64,000 bases of DNA from an uncultured Barnesiella sp. (GTDB taxonomy: Bacteria; Bacteroidota; Bacteroidia; Bacteroidales; Barnesiellaceae_A): NCBI GenBank assembly GCA_944321085.1, contig CALUJY010000013.1, forward strand, positions 1 to 64,000, given 5' to 3'. How positions within the stretch are numbered: position 1 is the stretch's first letter; each line of letters begins with the position of its first letter. Position numbers and translations under genes: made by a program. The notes below the pieces were generated by a model. The model saw nothing but the letters and a program-made list of their open reading frames with translations. It was not told the origin of the DNA and made no database searches. This document shows positions 53,696 through 63,701 of this stretch, one piece after another.

Positions 53696-54543
53696 TTTTC
53701 CTTGTTGTTAATGAAGTTACATAAAGGGCTGTTTTCGGGTATGAAGTAGCTTATATCGTTATACGACAGGGTGATGGATGTTTCGCCCAAAGCATAACAA
53801 CCTATCTCGTAGGGATTGTATACCCATGTAACGCCCGAGTCGTCTATGTAGAAATTTTCGGTGGCGGTGATGCCTTCGGGGTCGAAGTAGCCGACGTCTA
53901 TCAGGGCATCGCTATTTTTCAGTTCGAGGTCTTTTACGAGGGTGTCTATGAGCATTTGGTTTATCTCGTCGATATATTCCGGGGTAATGACATCGTTGAG
54001 CGTTATACGATTCATAGCGGGCAGGTATATCACGTAGTAGAGACTGTTGCTCATTCCGTGGGCACCCCCTTCGTATGAGTAGCTGTTGATGTTGTATGAC
54101 AAGAAGTCGTTGTTGTTATAAACCGGTGCTATCTGTGTGAGAGAGGTGAATGTTATTTCGGACGAGAGCTCTATTTCATTGCATAATGTTGTGAGTCCGT
54201 CTTTCATTTCGTTCAGTGTATGCTGAGCGATGGTATCGGCCGCCTCTTTCAATGAGGTATATTGACTGTATTCGGCGCCGAAAATTTGCGAAGCCAGCAG
54301 TGCGTTGAGTCGGGCGAGGTCGCTTTCCGATTTGTAAGCCGTAGGGTAATCGATGGATATTTTCACGTCGCATTTTTTTCCTGTGTCACAGGGGATTTGG
54401 TAGGCAAGTTCTATCATAGTGTGGTCGGTACATACGCTGTCGGTTGCCACATTGTTGCTTTCGTTTGAGGTCTGTCTCGATGTGCATGCAGCCAGCGCTG
54501 TGCAGAGGCAAAATCCCGTGATAAATAATGCTGAATGTTTCAT
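53692..54543 (-). CDS. DUF3298/DUF4163-type lipoprotein
   Basis: From the ATG at 54543 the protein is 283 aa with a lipoprotein signal ending TALAAC (Cys20). The frame is open upstream to 54669, but those codons overlap the PL10 gene and lack the signal. A DUF4163-like part with SISIDYPTAY-type strands is followed by the DUF3298 region (NINSYSYEGGAHGMSNSLYY, then LSYNDISYFIPE). Relatives include anti-sigma-linked RsiV proteins and lysozyme-binding factors. The role here is unknown. Translation is coupled to rsmG. Confidence 0.8.
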   Translation of the reverse strand: MKHSALFITGFCLCTALAACTSRQTSNESNNVATDSVCTDHTMIELAYQIPCDTGKKCDVKISIDYPTAYKSESDLARLNALLASQIFGAEYSQYTSLKEAADTIAQHTLNEMKDGLTTLCNEIELSSEITFTSLTQIAPVYNNNDFLSYNINSYSYEGGAHGMSNSLYYVIYLPAMNRITLNDVITPEYIDEINQMLIDTLVKDLELKNSDALIDVGYFDPEGITATENFYIDDSGVTWVYNPYEIGCYALGETSITLSYNDISYFIPENSPLCNFINNKEK

Positions 54544-54607
54544 TATTTTGAGCTGTTTATATATAAATGTTTTTTGTCGTTTTTTTGTTTCGAGGTCGTC
54601 GGGGCGG

Positions 54608-55726
54608 TTACATGTTGTCGAAGCCTGAGAATGGTACACCCATGCGTTCAGCCCAGTCGGGGTACTCATTCAGTACTTTCATCGGTTGGCGGCCATACCA
54701 TCCGTAACCGATGCGCCGTTCGTACTCTACGTCGGCCAAAGACCACACTTTCTCGCCCGAGCGGCGGCAGAAGAAGGGTTTGTTGCTCTCTAAGTCGTAG
54801 TAGCGAGCCCATATTGGGCGGCGGCTCGACTGGTCTTCTATGACAATCCTGTCGTAAATGTTTTTGCCTGTAACGGAGTCGGTTCCGATAACAACTTTTT
54901 CTACTTTGATGCCTTCGATACGGTTGTTCCACATCCATTTTACGCCACAGGTGATAGCATCTTTCACCTCTTGGCTCGGGTTGTCGATGCTCATAAGCAT
55001 CAGCAGAATACGGCTACTCTCGGGAGCGCACAGGCCGGGTAACTCGTACGACCGGGCTTTGACGGGCTCGTAGGTGTTATTGTCGTGTTGCTGTGCCCAT
55101 ATTGTTTTTACACCGTTTTGTACGATTTGGCATCGCAGGATGACGTCGATACCTTTGTGATATGCTGCGGCGATGCGGTTGATGCTGTTGCGACTCAGCC
55201 ATTTGAAGAGCGGGTCGCCCTGCACGATGTCGCATAGAAATTGCATTACGTTGGTCGTTACATCGTCGTTGAAGGTGATGGCATCGGCATCCCATCCGCG
55301 CCATCCGCCATTCTCCTTTTGGGTGTTAAGAATATACTCTATGCCGCGTTCGGCAGCATGACGGTATTTGTCGTCGCCGGTTCTAGCATATACATCGGCA
55401 AGATAGGTAACTTGCGGTATGACGTTGCGATTATCGATGGTGCTTTTTCTGTGTTTGGGCGTGAGCGAGGCAATGACGGAATCGGGGTCGAGTTTGGCGA
55501 GCCAATCGATGTTTTTCATCCAACCTCCGTCCTCGTTTTGGTATGCGACGATGTTATCGGCAATGTGTATGAAATCGTTTTCGCTCCAACGGGGGTAGCT
55601 GCCTTCGGGATGCTCCATTTGCCAGTGCTTTATGCCGTCGTTGAAGTATTCGAGCGAAGGGGGGGCTTGCCCGTATATTGCTGAGGCGAGAGCCATACAG
55701 CAGAAAACCAGTAAGGTACGTTTCAT
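54608..55726 (-). CDS. PL10-family pectate lyase
   Basis: From the ATG at 55726 the protein is 372 aa with signal peptide MKRTLLVFCCMALASAIYGQ. The (alpha/alpha)3-barrel family is recognised from AYQNEDGGWMKNIDW, STIDNRNVIPQVTYLADVY, TQKENGGWRGWDADAITFND and SYELPGLCAPESSRIL in parts. It cleaves polygalacturonate by beta-elimination. It completes the pectin set of this locus, though separated from the other enzymes by three unrelated genes. The downstream lipoprotein gene begins 64 bp on. Confidence 0.92.
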   Translation of the reverse strand: MKRTLLVFCCMALASAIYGQAPPSLEYFNDGIKHWQMEHPEGSYPRWSENDFIHIADNIVAYQNEDGGWMKNIDWLAKLDPDSVIASLTPKHRKSTIDNRNVIPQVTYLADVYARTGDDKYRHAAERGIEYILNTQKENGGWRGWDADAITFNDDVTTNVMQFLCDIVQGDPLFKWLSRNSINRIAAAYHKGIDVILRCQIVQNGVKTIWAQQHDNNTYEPVKARSYELPGLCAPESSRILLMLMSIDNPSQEVKDAITCGVKWMWNNRIEGIKVEKVVIGTDSVTGKNIYDRIVIEDQSSRRPIWARYYDLESNKPFFCRRSGEKVWSLADVEYERRIGYGWYGRQPMKVLNEYPDWAERMGVPFSGFDNM

Positions 55727-55859
55727 GTGTTTCTGTATTTTGTTTGCCTCAAAAATATTTATAATGCGGCTAAAAAACAAATTTGTATTGTCAGAAAATT
55801 TCTTGTACTTTTATGCTTTCAATAAATGATGTATTTGTTTTATTTGCTGTGTTATTGAT

Positions 55860-57398
55860 ATGATGACGTCGGTCATTCTATATATTGTCGTGTCGCTTGT
55901 GGCGGGATTGGCAGTCGGTGCATTGCTGATGCGCGTGTCGCAGAGCGGTGTAACGCGCGATAAACTGCGTGCCGAGCTCGACTTGCAAGTCGAACGCAAT
56001 CGCAACGGCGAATTGCTTGCCGAGTTGCAGGCGTGTAAAGCGGTTGTAGAACGGTTGCAGGAAGAGGTGCGCGGGCTTTCGTCAGAGAAGTCGCGCCTCG
56101 AAGCCGAGGGGCGTGCGCTTACCGAAAAATATAACGAGAAAAACGAGCTTTGCAAGCAGTATGCCGACGATATATCGGCTTTGCGACGCGAAGCCGACGA
56201 GGCACATGCTGCTCGCATACGCTTGGATGCCGATTATAGGGCGTTGCAGGAGAAATTGGAGACGCAGAAAGCCGAGATAGAGAAGTTGCATGAGCAGACG
56301 TTGACGCAGTTTAAGGTGATGGCGTCGAATATCATGGACGAGAAGTCGAAGGCTTTCAAGGAACTGAACGGCGAGAGCCTGAAAACGATACTCGACCCGC
56401 TGAACCGCGATATAGAGAGTTTCAAGAAACAGGTGGCGCAATGTTACGAAACGGAAGCGAAAGAGCGTACGTCGCTGCAAGAGCAGATACGCCAGCTCAC
56501 GATGCAGAACGAGGCGATGCGGCGCGAGGCCGATAAGTTGTCGACCGCTTTGAAGGGCGGCAGCAAGGTGCAAGGCGATTGGGGTGAAATGATTCTGCTC
56601 AATATCTTGCGGCAATCGGGCTTGCGCGAAGGGTCTGACTTCGAGGTGCAGAAGACGGTCGATGCCCAAGGCGACAACAGTCGTCCCGATGCTGTGCTGC
56701 ACTTCCCTAACCACGGCGATATGATTATCGACTCGAAGGTGTCGTTTACCGCCTATGACAATTATATGAATGCCTCTTCCGATGAGGAGCGGCGGCGATA
56801 TGCCCGGCAGCATTTAGAGTCGGTCTATGGGCACATCGTCGAGTTGTCGCGCAAGGATTATCCGGCACGCAATAGCCGTTCGCCCGAGTTTGTCATCATG
56901 TTTGTCCCGATAGAGTCAATGTTTATGCTTGCCCTCGATGAGGCGCGAGCCCAAGGCAAAAACCTTTGGCACGATGCGTATGTGAAGCGTGTCATTATCA
57001 TGACACCCACAAATCTAGTTTTGGCGGTGCGTATGTTGCAGGATATGTGGCGGCAGCAGCGTCTCGAAGCCAATATACGAGCCATCAAGGAACGCGCCGA
57101 GAAGATTTATTCTCAGTTTATCAATTTTGCCGTCGATATCGATGCCGTGCGAGCCAATATCGATAAGGCATTGGCTTCGTGTGACAGTGCGCGGAGGCGG
57201 CTTACCTCGGGCAATAATAATCTTATCGGGCAGTTCGAGCGGATGCGCCATCTCGGGCTTGAACCCAAGTTGCCGGCAAGTGCCTCGACGTTGCGAACAT
57301 GGTCGCAAATGCGCGATGAGGCAGTGGGAACGGATGATATGCCGGCCATTGAAGAAGCTGACGAGGATAACGCCGCCTTGCCTGATGTCGAGGCGTAA
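55860..57398 (+). CDS. rmuC: RmuC-family DNA recombination protein
   Basis: The 512-aa protein has an N-terminal membrane anchor (about 5-24, VILYIVVSLVAGLAVGALLM) and a long coiled coil (about 30-200). The conserved RmuC nuclease-like domain (KGGSKVQGDWGEMIL, RPDAVLHFPNHGDMIIDSKV, FVIMFVPIESMF) follows. RmuC limits inversions at short repeats in E. coli. It is divergent from PL10 and likely monocistronic. Confidence 0.95.
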   Translation: MMTSVILYIVVSLVAGLAVGALLMRVSQSGVTRDKLRAELDLQVERNRNGELLAELQACKAVVERLQEEVRGLSSEKSRLEAEGRALTEKYNEKNELCKQYADDISALRREADEAHAARIRLDADYRALQEKLETQKAEIEKLHEQTLTQFKVMASNIMDEKSKAFKELNGESLKTILDPLNRDIESFKKQVAQCYETEAKERTSLQEQIRQLTMQNEAMRREADKLSTALKGGSKVQGDWGEMILLNILRQSGLREGSDFEVQKTVDAQGDNSRPDAVLHFPNHGDMIIDSKVSFTAYDNYMNASSDEERRRYARQHLESVYGHIVELSRKDYPARNSRSPEFVIMFVPIESMFMLALDEARAQGKNLWHDAYVKRVIIMTPTNLVLAVRMLQDMWRQQRLEANIRAIKERAEKIYSQFINFAVDIDAVRANIDKALASCDSARRRLTSGNNNLIGQFERMRHLGLEPKLPASASTLRTWSQMRDEAVGTDDMPAIEEADEDNAALPDVEA

Positions 57399-57552
57399 TT
57401 GAGGCAAGAAGAGGTGGCAGCTTATTGCCCGATAGTGTGCCGATTGCTATTCCGATAGGCTGTATAGAGGTCTGTGGCGCATTTGCCGAAAATATTTGTT
57501 AAGCGTGTGAAAAATATTGCGGTTTCGGTTAGGATAATACAATGCTAATACA

Positions 57553-57560
57553 TACCTTTG
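57553..57560 (+). promoter_or_regulatory. -7 box for mgsA
   Basis: TACCTTTG, 24 nt before the mgsA start. The -33 region is poorly conserved. Confidence 0.5.
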
Positions 57561-57584
57561 CAGCGGTATTAATTGAGATAGGCT

Positions 57585-58094
57585 ATGAAAAAGGTTCTTA
57601 CTATTGCGCTCGTAGCCCACGATCGTCGCAAAGCTGAGATGGTAGAATGGGTAGAGCATAATGCTGAATTATTATCGCATCACCACTTGGTTTGTACCGG
57701 TACGACCGGCAGACTGGTTAAGGAAGCATTCCAACGTAAAGGAATTGCCGCCGAGGTTGTGTGCATGAATTCGGGACCTATGGGTGGCGATGCCGAGATA
57801 GCAGCGATGGTGGTGCGCCATCAGATAGATTTGGCTATATTCCTTATCGACGACCTCAATCCGCAGCCGCATGAGGCCGATATACAAATGTTGCTCCGTC
57901 AGTGCCGCATCCATAATATACCTATTGCTTGCAACCGTTACAGTGCCGACCTGATGGTCACCAGTACGCTGTGGGATGAAGAGGACTATGTTCCTACGCA
58001 ACCCAAATACGTGCAGTTCTTGCGTGACGAAAATATGCAGGAATTAGGGATTGAAAATCAAAGTCAGCCCCTCGAAGACAAGACAACAGCATAA
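57585..58094 (+). CDS. mgsA: Methylglyoxal synthase
   Basis: The 169-aa protein converts dihydroxyacetone phosphate to methylglyoxal and phosphate. Marks are ALVAHDRRKAEMVEW, CTGTTGRLV, NSGPMGGDAEIAAMV with the catalytic Asp, and DLAIFLIDDLNPQPHEADI. It gives a phosphate-starvation bypass when sugars flow in excess, which fits a pectin and sugar degrader. It is monocistronic, with a terminator at 58156-58194. Confidence 0.97.
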   Translation: MKKVLTIALVAHDRRKAEMVEWVEHNAELLSHHHLVCTGTTGRLVKEAFQRKGIAAEVVCMNSGPMGGDAEIAAMVVRHQIDLAIFLIDDLNPQPHEADIQMLLRQCRIHNIPIACNRYSADLMVTSTLWDEEDYVPTQPKYVQFLRDENMQELGIENQSQPLEDKTTA

Positions 58095-58155
58095 CTTTTT
58101 CTTGACGAAAAAGTAACGATATAGTTTTTGTGATAGTTATAATAGAAGATTGGAG

Positions 58156-58194
58156 GCTGCGCATCCTTGTGAAAGAATGCGCAGCTGTTTTTTT
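58156..58194 (+). terminator. Intrinsic terminator after mgsA
   Basis: GCTGCGCAT (58156-58164) pairs with ATGCGCAGC (58177-58185), followed by a run of T residues to 58194. The next 220 bp hold no gene that I can support. Confidence 0.85.
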
Positions 58195-58416
58195 GTATAT
58201 ACCGAGAGTGGCAGGTGCATTGACCGCTGCGGAGGATGTGCTCGAAATGCACGAAGAAATGTGCTTATCCTGTCGTGAGGCAGGGGAGAGAATCGGCATA
58301 TTCGTGGCGTAAGGGATATGACAAAGGGAAACACTCTCCCGTATGCCAAGGCTTATGCCTGCGTGGCATGGTACGAGACGAGCGTTGCCGATAGGCTGTT
58401 TGCAGCCTTCGATTTT

Positions 58417-58971
58417 TTACCCCAATCGTTTCTTTACGGTGGCGGGGTTGCCGGCGGCGAGGCAGTCGTCGGGGATGTTGCGTGTCACTACGCTGCCGGC
58501 GGCTATGATGCAGCGGTTGCCAATGGTTACGCCGGGGCATACGATGACGCCGCCGCCCAGCCAGCAATCGTCACCGATTGTCACGCGATGGCCTGTCTCT
58601 ATGGGTTTGCGCCGTTGTATGTAGTCTATGGGATGGTTGGGCGTGTATATTTGGCAGTTGGGACCTATCTTGCAACGGTTCCCGATAGTGATGCCGCCGC
58701 AGTCGAGCATGGTGGCTCTGTAGTTGATGAATGTGTCGCTGCCGATGGTTATCATGTTGCCGTGGTCGCAGTAGAAAGGGGGCGCGATGTCGGTGGTGGG
58801 GGGTATGCCGGGGATGAGAGCCTCTAAGGCACGGCGGTGAGCCTCGGTGTCGTAGTGGGGAGTGCGATTGAAGGTTTCGTTCTTCATCATGCACTCTATG
58901 TGGCTCTGTTGTGGTTCGGGGGCAGAGAAGTCGTAGAGCATGCCTCGCTTCATCTTTTCGAGTTCGTCCAT
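58417..58971 (-). CDS. Maltose/galactoside-type sugar O-acetyltransferase
   Basis: From the ATG at 58971 the protein is 184 aa. The N-terminal Mac domain (LEKMKRGMLYDFSAPE) is followed by a left-handed beta-helix of hexapeptide repeats (ITIGNRCKIGPN, VTIGDDCWLGGGVIVCPGVT). The catalytic His is in YTPNHPID. It moves acetyl from acetyl-CoA to a sugar hydroxyl. The acceptor is unknown. Confidence 0.93.
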   Translation of the reverse strand: MDELEKMKRGMLYDFSAPEPQQSHIECMMKNETFNRTPHYDTEAHRRALEALIPGIPPTTDIAPPFYCDHGNMITIGSDTFINYRATMLDCGGITIGNRCKIGPNCQIYTPNHPIDYIQRRKPIETGHRVTIGDDCWLGGGVIVCPGVTIGNRCIIAAGSVVTRNIPDDCLAAGNPATVKKRLG

Positions 58972-59033
58972 ATTGTTTGTGTGTCGGGTTGTTGTGGGCA
59001 TATCGGTTTTGTGTAGGGGCGGGTTGAAAGCCG

Positions 59034-59068
59034 TCGGCGGTTGAAGGATTTTAAGTCCCCCAACCGCC
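59034..59068 (-). terminator. Hairpin downstream of guaA
   Basis: CGGCGGTT (59034-59041) pairs with AACCGCCG (59061-59068), with inner GGA/TCC pairs, about 50 nt past the guaA stop. Confidence 0.6.
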
Positions 59069-59119
59069 GATGGCGAGCAGATAGTTTCCTACCCGATGTT
59101 TCGTTGCAATCCGTTGGGG

Positions 59120-60646
59120 TTATTCCCACTCGATTGTCGAAGGCGGTTTGGAGCTGATGTCATACACGACGCGGTTGACGCCTTGCACTTTGTTGATGAT
59201 GTCGTTGGAGACTTTGGCAAGGAAGTCATAGGGAAGTCGTGCCCAGTCGGCCGTCATGCCGTCGGTGGATAGTACGGCGCGCAGAGCTACGGCACGTTCG
59301 TATGAGCGTTCGTCGCCCATTACTCCTACGCTCTTGACGGGGAGCAAGACGACACCGGCCTGCCACACTTTGTCGTAGAGGTCGTTATCGATAAGGCTTT
59401 GTATGAATATGTTGTCGGCATCTTGCAGGATGCGAACTTTCTCGGGGGTGATGTCGCCAAGGATGCGCACTGCCAATCCGGGACCGGGGAAGGGGTGGCG
59501 GCGTATGAGCCGTTCGTCGATGCCCAGCTCGCGGCCTACGCGGCGTACCTCGTCTTTGAAGAGGAGGCGCAACGGTTCTACGAGTTTCAGGTTCATGCGT
59601 TCGGGCAGCCCGCCTACGTTGTGGTGGCTCTTTATGACCATGCCGGTGATGGAGAGCGACTCTATGACGTCGGGATAGATAGTCCCTTGTGCGAGCCACT
59701 TGATGTTGTTGAGTTTTTGGGCTTCGCGGTCGAAAATCTCGATAAATCCGGCGCCTATGATTTTGCGTTTGCGTTCGGGGTCGGTTACACCGGCCAGTGC
59801 GTTGTAGAAGTATTCTTTGGCATCGACGCCTATCACGTTGAGCCCCATGTGCTCGTAGTTGGCAAGGACGTTGGCAAATTCGTTTTTACGCAGCAGTCCG
59901 TTGTCGACAAAGATACATGTAAGGTTGTGACCGATGGCGCGGTTTAGTAGTACGGCGGCTACGGTAGAGTCTACACCACCCGAGAGGGCAAGCACCACTT
60001 TGTCGTCGCCCAGTTTTTCGCGCAGCATGGCTACGGTGTGTTCTATGAACGAAGCCGGAGTCCAGTCTTGTTTGCATCCGCACACGTCGCGCACGAAGTT
60101 GGCGAGCAGCGTCATGCCGTCTTCGCTGTGGTAGACTTCGGGGTGGAATTGTACAGCCCATGTTTTTTCGCCCTCGATGCGGTATGCGGCGTTGCGTACT
60201 TCATGGGTGCTGGCAATGCAGGTAAAGCCGGCCGGAATTTCGGTGATGGAGTCGCCGTGCGACATCCATACTTGCGAGTTGGGACGTATGCCGTGCATGA
60301 GAGGGTCGTTATCGTCGTGCCAAGCAAGGTTGGCGCGTCCGTACTCGCGGGTGTCGCTTTTCTCTACTTTGCCGCCGGCGCTGTGTGCAATGTATTGTGC
60401 ACCGTAGCATACGCCGAGAAGCGGGTACTTGCCTCTTATTTTCGACAGGTCTATTTGCAATGCCTCGGGGTCGTTTACCGAGTAGGGGCTGCCCGATAGG
60501 ATGACGCCTTTGATACCCTCTTCGTTGCCGAAGGGGAACTTGTTGTAGGGCAGCAGTTCGCAATAGGTGTTGAGCTCGCGTAAGCGGCGGGCTATCAGTT
60601 GGGTGTATTGCGACCCGAAATCGAGAATGATGATTTTTTCCTGCAT
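59120..60646 (-). CDS. guaA: GMP synthase (glutamine-hydrolysing)
   Basis: From the ATG at 60646 the protein is 508 aa and starts [21 protein letters not shown] in family fashion, so the long upstream open frame (to 60907, overlapping the antiporter gene) is not used. The class I glutaminase has [11 protein letters not shown] with the Cys, and a late His and Glu in FHPEVYHSE. The ATP-pyrophosphatase loop is [12 protein letters not shown], and the C-terminal dimerisation domain ends [11 protein letters not shown]. It converts XMP to GMP. It lies 35 bp after the antiporter gene. Confidence 0.97.
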   Translation of the reverse strand: MQEKIIILDFGSQYTQLIARRLRELNTYCELLPYNKFPFGNEEGIKGVILSGSPYSVNDPEALQIDLSKIRGKYPLLGVCYGAQYIAHSAGGKVEKSDTREYGRANLAWHDDNDPLMHGIRPNSQVWMSHGDSITEIPAGFTCIASTHEVRNAAYRIEGEKTWAVQFHPEVYHSEDGMTLLANFVRDVCGCKQDWTPASFIEHTVAMLREKLGDDKVVLALSGGVDSTVAAVLLNRAIGHNLTCIFVDNGLLRKNEFANVLANYEHMGLNVIGVDAKEYFYNALAGVTDPERKRKIIGAGFIEIFDREAQKLNNIKWLAQGTIYPDVIESLSITGMVIKSHHNVGGLPERMNLKLVEPLRLLFKDEVRRVGRELGIDERLIRRHPFPGPGLAVRILGDITPEKVRILQDADNIFIQSLIDNDLYDKVWQAGVVLLPVKSVGVMGDERSYERAVALRAVLSTDGMTADWARLPYDFLAKVSNDIINKVQGVNRVVYDISSKPPSTIEWE

Positions 60647-60681
60647 TGTAAGTTTATTAGGTGTTAGTGTTGTATAGGTTG

Positions 60682-62937
60682 TCATTTCCTTTTCTTCGAT
60701 GAGGCTTGCGGCATGGGTTTGCCGTATGCCATACGGCGCACTTCGGCTATTGCCGAGGGTTCGCCGGCAATCCACATTACATCTTCGACGGCGAGAGTGG
60801 TGCTGCCATCGGGGTGTAAGAAGGTGTCTTTGTCGCGTTCGATTCCCACCAGCAGGCAGCGATAGCGGTCGCGCAAGTGCAAGTCGCGAATGGTTTGCCC
60901 TATCCATGTGGATTGCTCGCTGATGGATATGTAGGCATATTTTACTTCTTGCGATGTCGTGGCGGTATTTGTTACCTCGCCCGACTCGACGATGGGCAGA
61001 AAGTCGTGTATCTGTTCGGCCGTGCCTATCACACCGATGGTGTCGCCGGGGAATAGCTTTATGTCGCCGCCGGGGATGTTGATGCGCCGTGTACCGCGCA
61101 CGATACTCACGATGTTGACGCCGTATTTGTGGCGTATATCCGATTCCATGAGTTTTATACCGGCCAGCGGACTGGTCTCCTGCAACTTCATGGTGGCTAT
61201 TTGCAGGTTGTGTATGAGCCCGCGTCCTTTGCGGCTGAGCTCGCGCTGGTTGAGGTTATTATAGAAATTCTCTTCTAACTTGCCAAATTGTTTTTGTATC
61301 GTTTTGGAGAAGAGTATCATGCTTATGACAAAGATGGCGAGGCCGATAAACATGCCTATGTATGAATAGACCGTCAGCAAGAAGCCTATGACTAATGCGA
61401 TGGCTGTGAGGTAACGCAGTACGAACAGCAGTACCAACGGTACTTGGTTGACGCCTTTTTCTATACGCAGGGCACGTATTATCTTAGTGTCGATTCTTCT
61501 CATGGACATAGCCCACAAGAATGGCGCCATGGTTGCGAGCGTTATAATGGTACCTATAAGGGTGCCTATGGCTCCGGGCAGAAGCTCGTCCATGAGCGGG
61601 AAGAGCCACAGGTGTGCGGCTATCATGATGGCGATGCAGAGGATGCCGTATATAAGTATGTTGCCGATATAGTTGGAGGCAACGACTTTCCACCATGCTT
61701 TGCTTTCTTGTATCTCGGTCTTGCTCGCAGCATAATTGTCGAGCAGTTCTTTGATGCGTGTCGGGATGAGCTTTTCTATTTTATCGGAGAAGGGTTTGGC
61801 GAGTTTTATCATGTAAGGGGTAGTAAAGGTGGTTACTACCGACACGGCGACCACGATAGGGTATAGAAACTTGTCCATCACGCCTAACGAGATACCGAGC
61901 GATGCGATGATAAACGAAAATTCGCCTATTTGCGAGAGGCTGAATCCGGCTCTGATGGCTGTTTGTCGCGGTTGTCCCGAGATGAGCATTCCGATGGTTG
62001 CTAATGTGGATTGTCCTATCACGACCACCAGCGACAAAATGATGATGGGGAATGCATATTGTACCAACGCGTCGATGTTGACCAACATGCCTACCGAGAT
62101 GAAGAATACGGATCCGAAGAGGTCTTTGATGGGTTGTACTACTTTTTCGATGCGTTCAACCTCGACTGTACTCGATAGGATTGAGCCCATGACGAATGCT
62201 CCTAATGCAGCCGAGAAACCGGCGTACGAAGCTATTACTACCATGCCGAGGCATAAGCCCATGGCGACGATGAGCAGGGTCTCTTCGTTGAGGTACCTTT
62301 TTATTTTGCGAATAAAGGTAGGCAACAGGTATGTGCCTACTACAAACCACAGCACGAGGAAAAATACCAGCTTGGCTATGCTGCCTATGAGAGCTCCGCC
62401 TTCTACCCGCCCGGCTGCCACCGATGAGAGTATCACCATGAGTACTACGGCCATGAGGTCTTGCACGATGAGTACCCCGAAGACGGTTTGCGTAAAGGGG
62501 GCTTGTTGCATACCTAAGTCGTTGAATGCTTTGATGATAATCATGGTAGATGACATGGACAGCATGGCACCGAGGAAGATACTGTCGAAGACGGTGAAGT
62601 GCAGCAGCTGTCCCGCCATGTAGCCTATGGCTATCATGCCTACGGCTATGGTGAGTGTGGTAGTAAAGGCTGTTCCGCCTACGTGTAGCAGTTTCTTGAA
62701 GTTAAATTCCAGTCCTACGGTGAAGAGCAGGACGATAATACCTATTTGCGCCCATACGTCTATATCGGCAGGATCGGCTATCGAGGGGAGGTAATGGAAG
62801 CTGGGGCTTGCCAAGAAACCGGCTACGATATAACCCAATACGACAGGTTGCCGCAGTTTCTTGAATAGCAGTGTCACTATGCCTGCCAGCACCAAAATCA
62901 GTGCAAGGTCTTTTATGAGAGGTTGAAGTTCGTTCAT
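60682..62937 (-). CDS. CPA2-type cation:proton antiporter with two RCK_C domains
   Basis: The 751-aa protein has an N-terminal CPA2 exchanger domain (about 1-385, with [29 protein letters not shown] and [14 protein letters not shown]). A second set of membrane spans lies at about 420-550. Two TrkA_C-like ligand-binding units follow near 605-665 and 670-740. It lacks the NAD-binding RCK_N domain of KefB/KefC. It probably exports K+ or Na+ against protons, gated by a nucleotide or other small ligand. It is preceded by mgtC (7 bp) and followed by guaA. Confidence 0.9.
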   Translation of the reverse strand: MNELQPLIKDLALILVLAGIVTLLFKKLRQPVVLGYIVAGFLASPSFHYLPSIADPADIDVWAQIGIIVLLFTVGLEFNFKKLLHVGGTAFTTTLTIAVGMIAIGYMAGQLLHFTVFDSIFLGAMLSMSSTMIIIKAFNDLGMQQAPFTQTVFGVLIVQDLMAVVLMVILSSVAAGRVEGGALIGSIAKLVFFLVLWFVVGTYLLPTFIRKIKRYLNEETLLIVAMGLCLGMVVIASYAGFSAALGAFVMGSILSSTVEVERIEKVVQPIKDLFGSVFFISVGMLVNIDALVQYAFPIIILSLVVVIGQSTLATIGMLISGQPRQTAIRAGFSLSQIGEFSFIIASLGISLGVMDKFLYPIVVAVSVVTTFTTPYMIKLAKPFSDKIEKLIPTRIKELLDNYAASKTEIQESKAWWKVVASNYIGNILIYGILCIAIMIAAHLWLFPLMDELLPGAIGTLIGTIITLATMAPFLWAMSMRRIDTKIIRALRIEKGVNQVPLVLLFVLRYLTAIALVIGFLLTVYSYIGMFIGLAIFVISMILFSKTIQKQFGKLEENFYNNLNQRELSRKGRGLIHNLQIATMKLQETSPLAGIKLMESDIRHKYGVNIVSIVRGTRRINIPGGDIKLFPGDTIGVIGTAEQIHDFLPIVESGEVTNTATTSQEVKYAYISISEQSTWIGQTIRDLHLRDRYRCLLVGIERDKDTFLHPDGSTTLAVEDVMWIAGEPSAIAEVRRMAYGKPMPQASSKKRK

Positions 62938-62944
62938 CGTATTA

Positions 62945-63667
62945 TCAGCTCATTTCGTTTTGCAATGAGATGTTTGTTGTGGGGCGTATTGTACTTAGTA
63001 GGGCGAATATTCGAGCAATGTCGCTGTTGCCTCGCATTTGCACTACAAAGTCTATGGTTGTTGTCGTTTCGGTATAGTTGTAATTGAGATACCACTCATG
63101 GAGTCGTATGCCGTTTTTCTTGAAGAAAGTACGGTACTCGTCTATCGAGTCTAAGATGATGGGTAACCGCATGCGTATGACATTGCTTTCCCACTCGAAC
63201 TTGAAGCGGTGTTCGTAATAGTCGAGTATGATGAGCGTGAGCAATATTAAAATCATGGCTATGAAGGCGATTGCATAAAGCCCAATGCCTACGGCCAATC
63301 CTATACCGGCGGCAACCCATATACCGGCAGCTGTGGTGACGCCTCGTACCGATGATTTTGTCTTGATGATGGCGCCGGCGCCGAGGAAGCCTATACCGCT
63401 GATTACCTGTGCTGCTACACGGGCAGGGTCGGTGTTGGTATCGGTGGCGTAGAGCTGCGGTATGGCTGCCGATACCAGCATGGCGAGGGTGGCACCCATG
63501 GCGATGAGCGCAAAGGTACGCGAGCCTGCGATTTGTCCCTTGCGTTTCCGTTCGAAGCCGATGGCTCCACCCAGCAATGCGCTCAGCAGTAATTTGAAGA
63601 GTGCCGATGCCGTGGTTACTTCATTGCTGCACAGTACTTGGGTGTAGTAGCTGTATAGTGCATCCAT
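62945..63667 (-). CDS. MgtC/SapB-family membrane protein
   Basis: The 240-aa protein has four to five N-terminal spans with the family segments LLLSALLGGAIGFERKRKGQ, GLRT-like AGSRTFALIAMGA and VISGIGFLGAGAIIK, then a C-terminal soluble ACT-like domain. MgtC proteins modulate ATP synthase and Mg2+ homeostasis in pathogens, and the role in commensals is unclear. It sits 7 bp before the antiporter gene, which suggests a joint ion-homeostasis function. Confidence 0.93.
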   Translation of the reverse strand: MDALYSYYTQVLCSNEVTTASALFKLLLSALLGGAIGFERKRKGQIAGSRTFALIAMGATLAMLVSAAIPQLYATDTNTDPARVAAQVISGIGFLGAGAIIKTKSSVRGVTTAAGIWVAAGIGLAVGIGLYAIAFIAMILILLTLIILDYYEHRFKFEWESNVIRMRLPIILDSIDEYRTFFKKNGIRLHEWYLNYNYTETTTTIDFVVQMRGNSDIARIFALLSTIRPTTNISLQNEMS

Positions 63668-63701
63668 GGTTGCGATGTGGTTTGTATCTCGTTATACGGT
63701 A

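Noticed and set aside
58130..58312. Short plus-strand frame after mgsA
   Set aside because: It runs through the mgsA terminator and shows no domain or start signal.
62945..63667. MgtC plus neighbouring antiporter as a virulence island
   Set aside because: Composition and neighbours look chromosomal, and mgtC relatives are common in commensal Bacteroidota.
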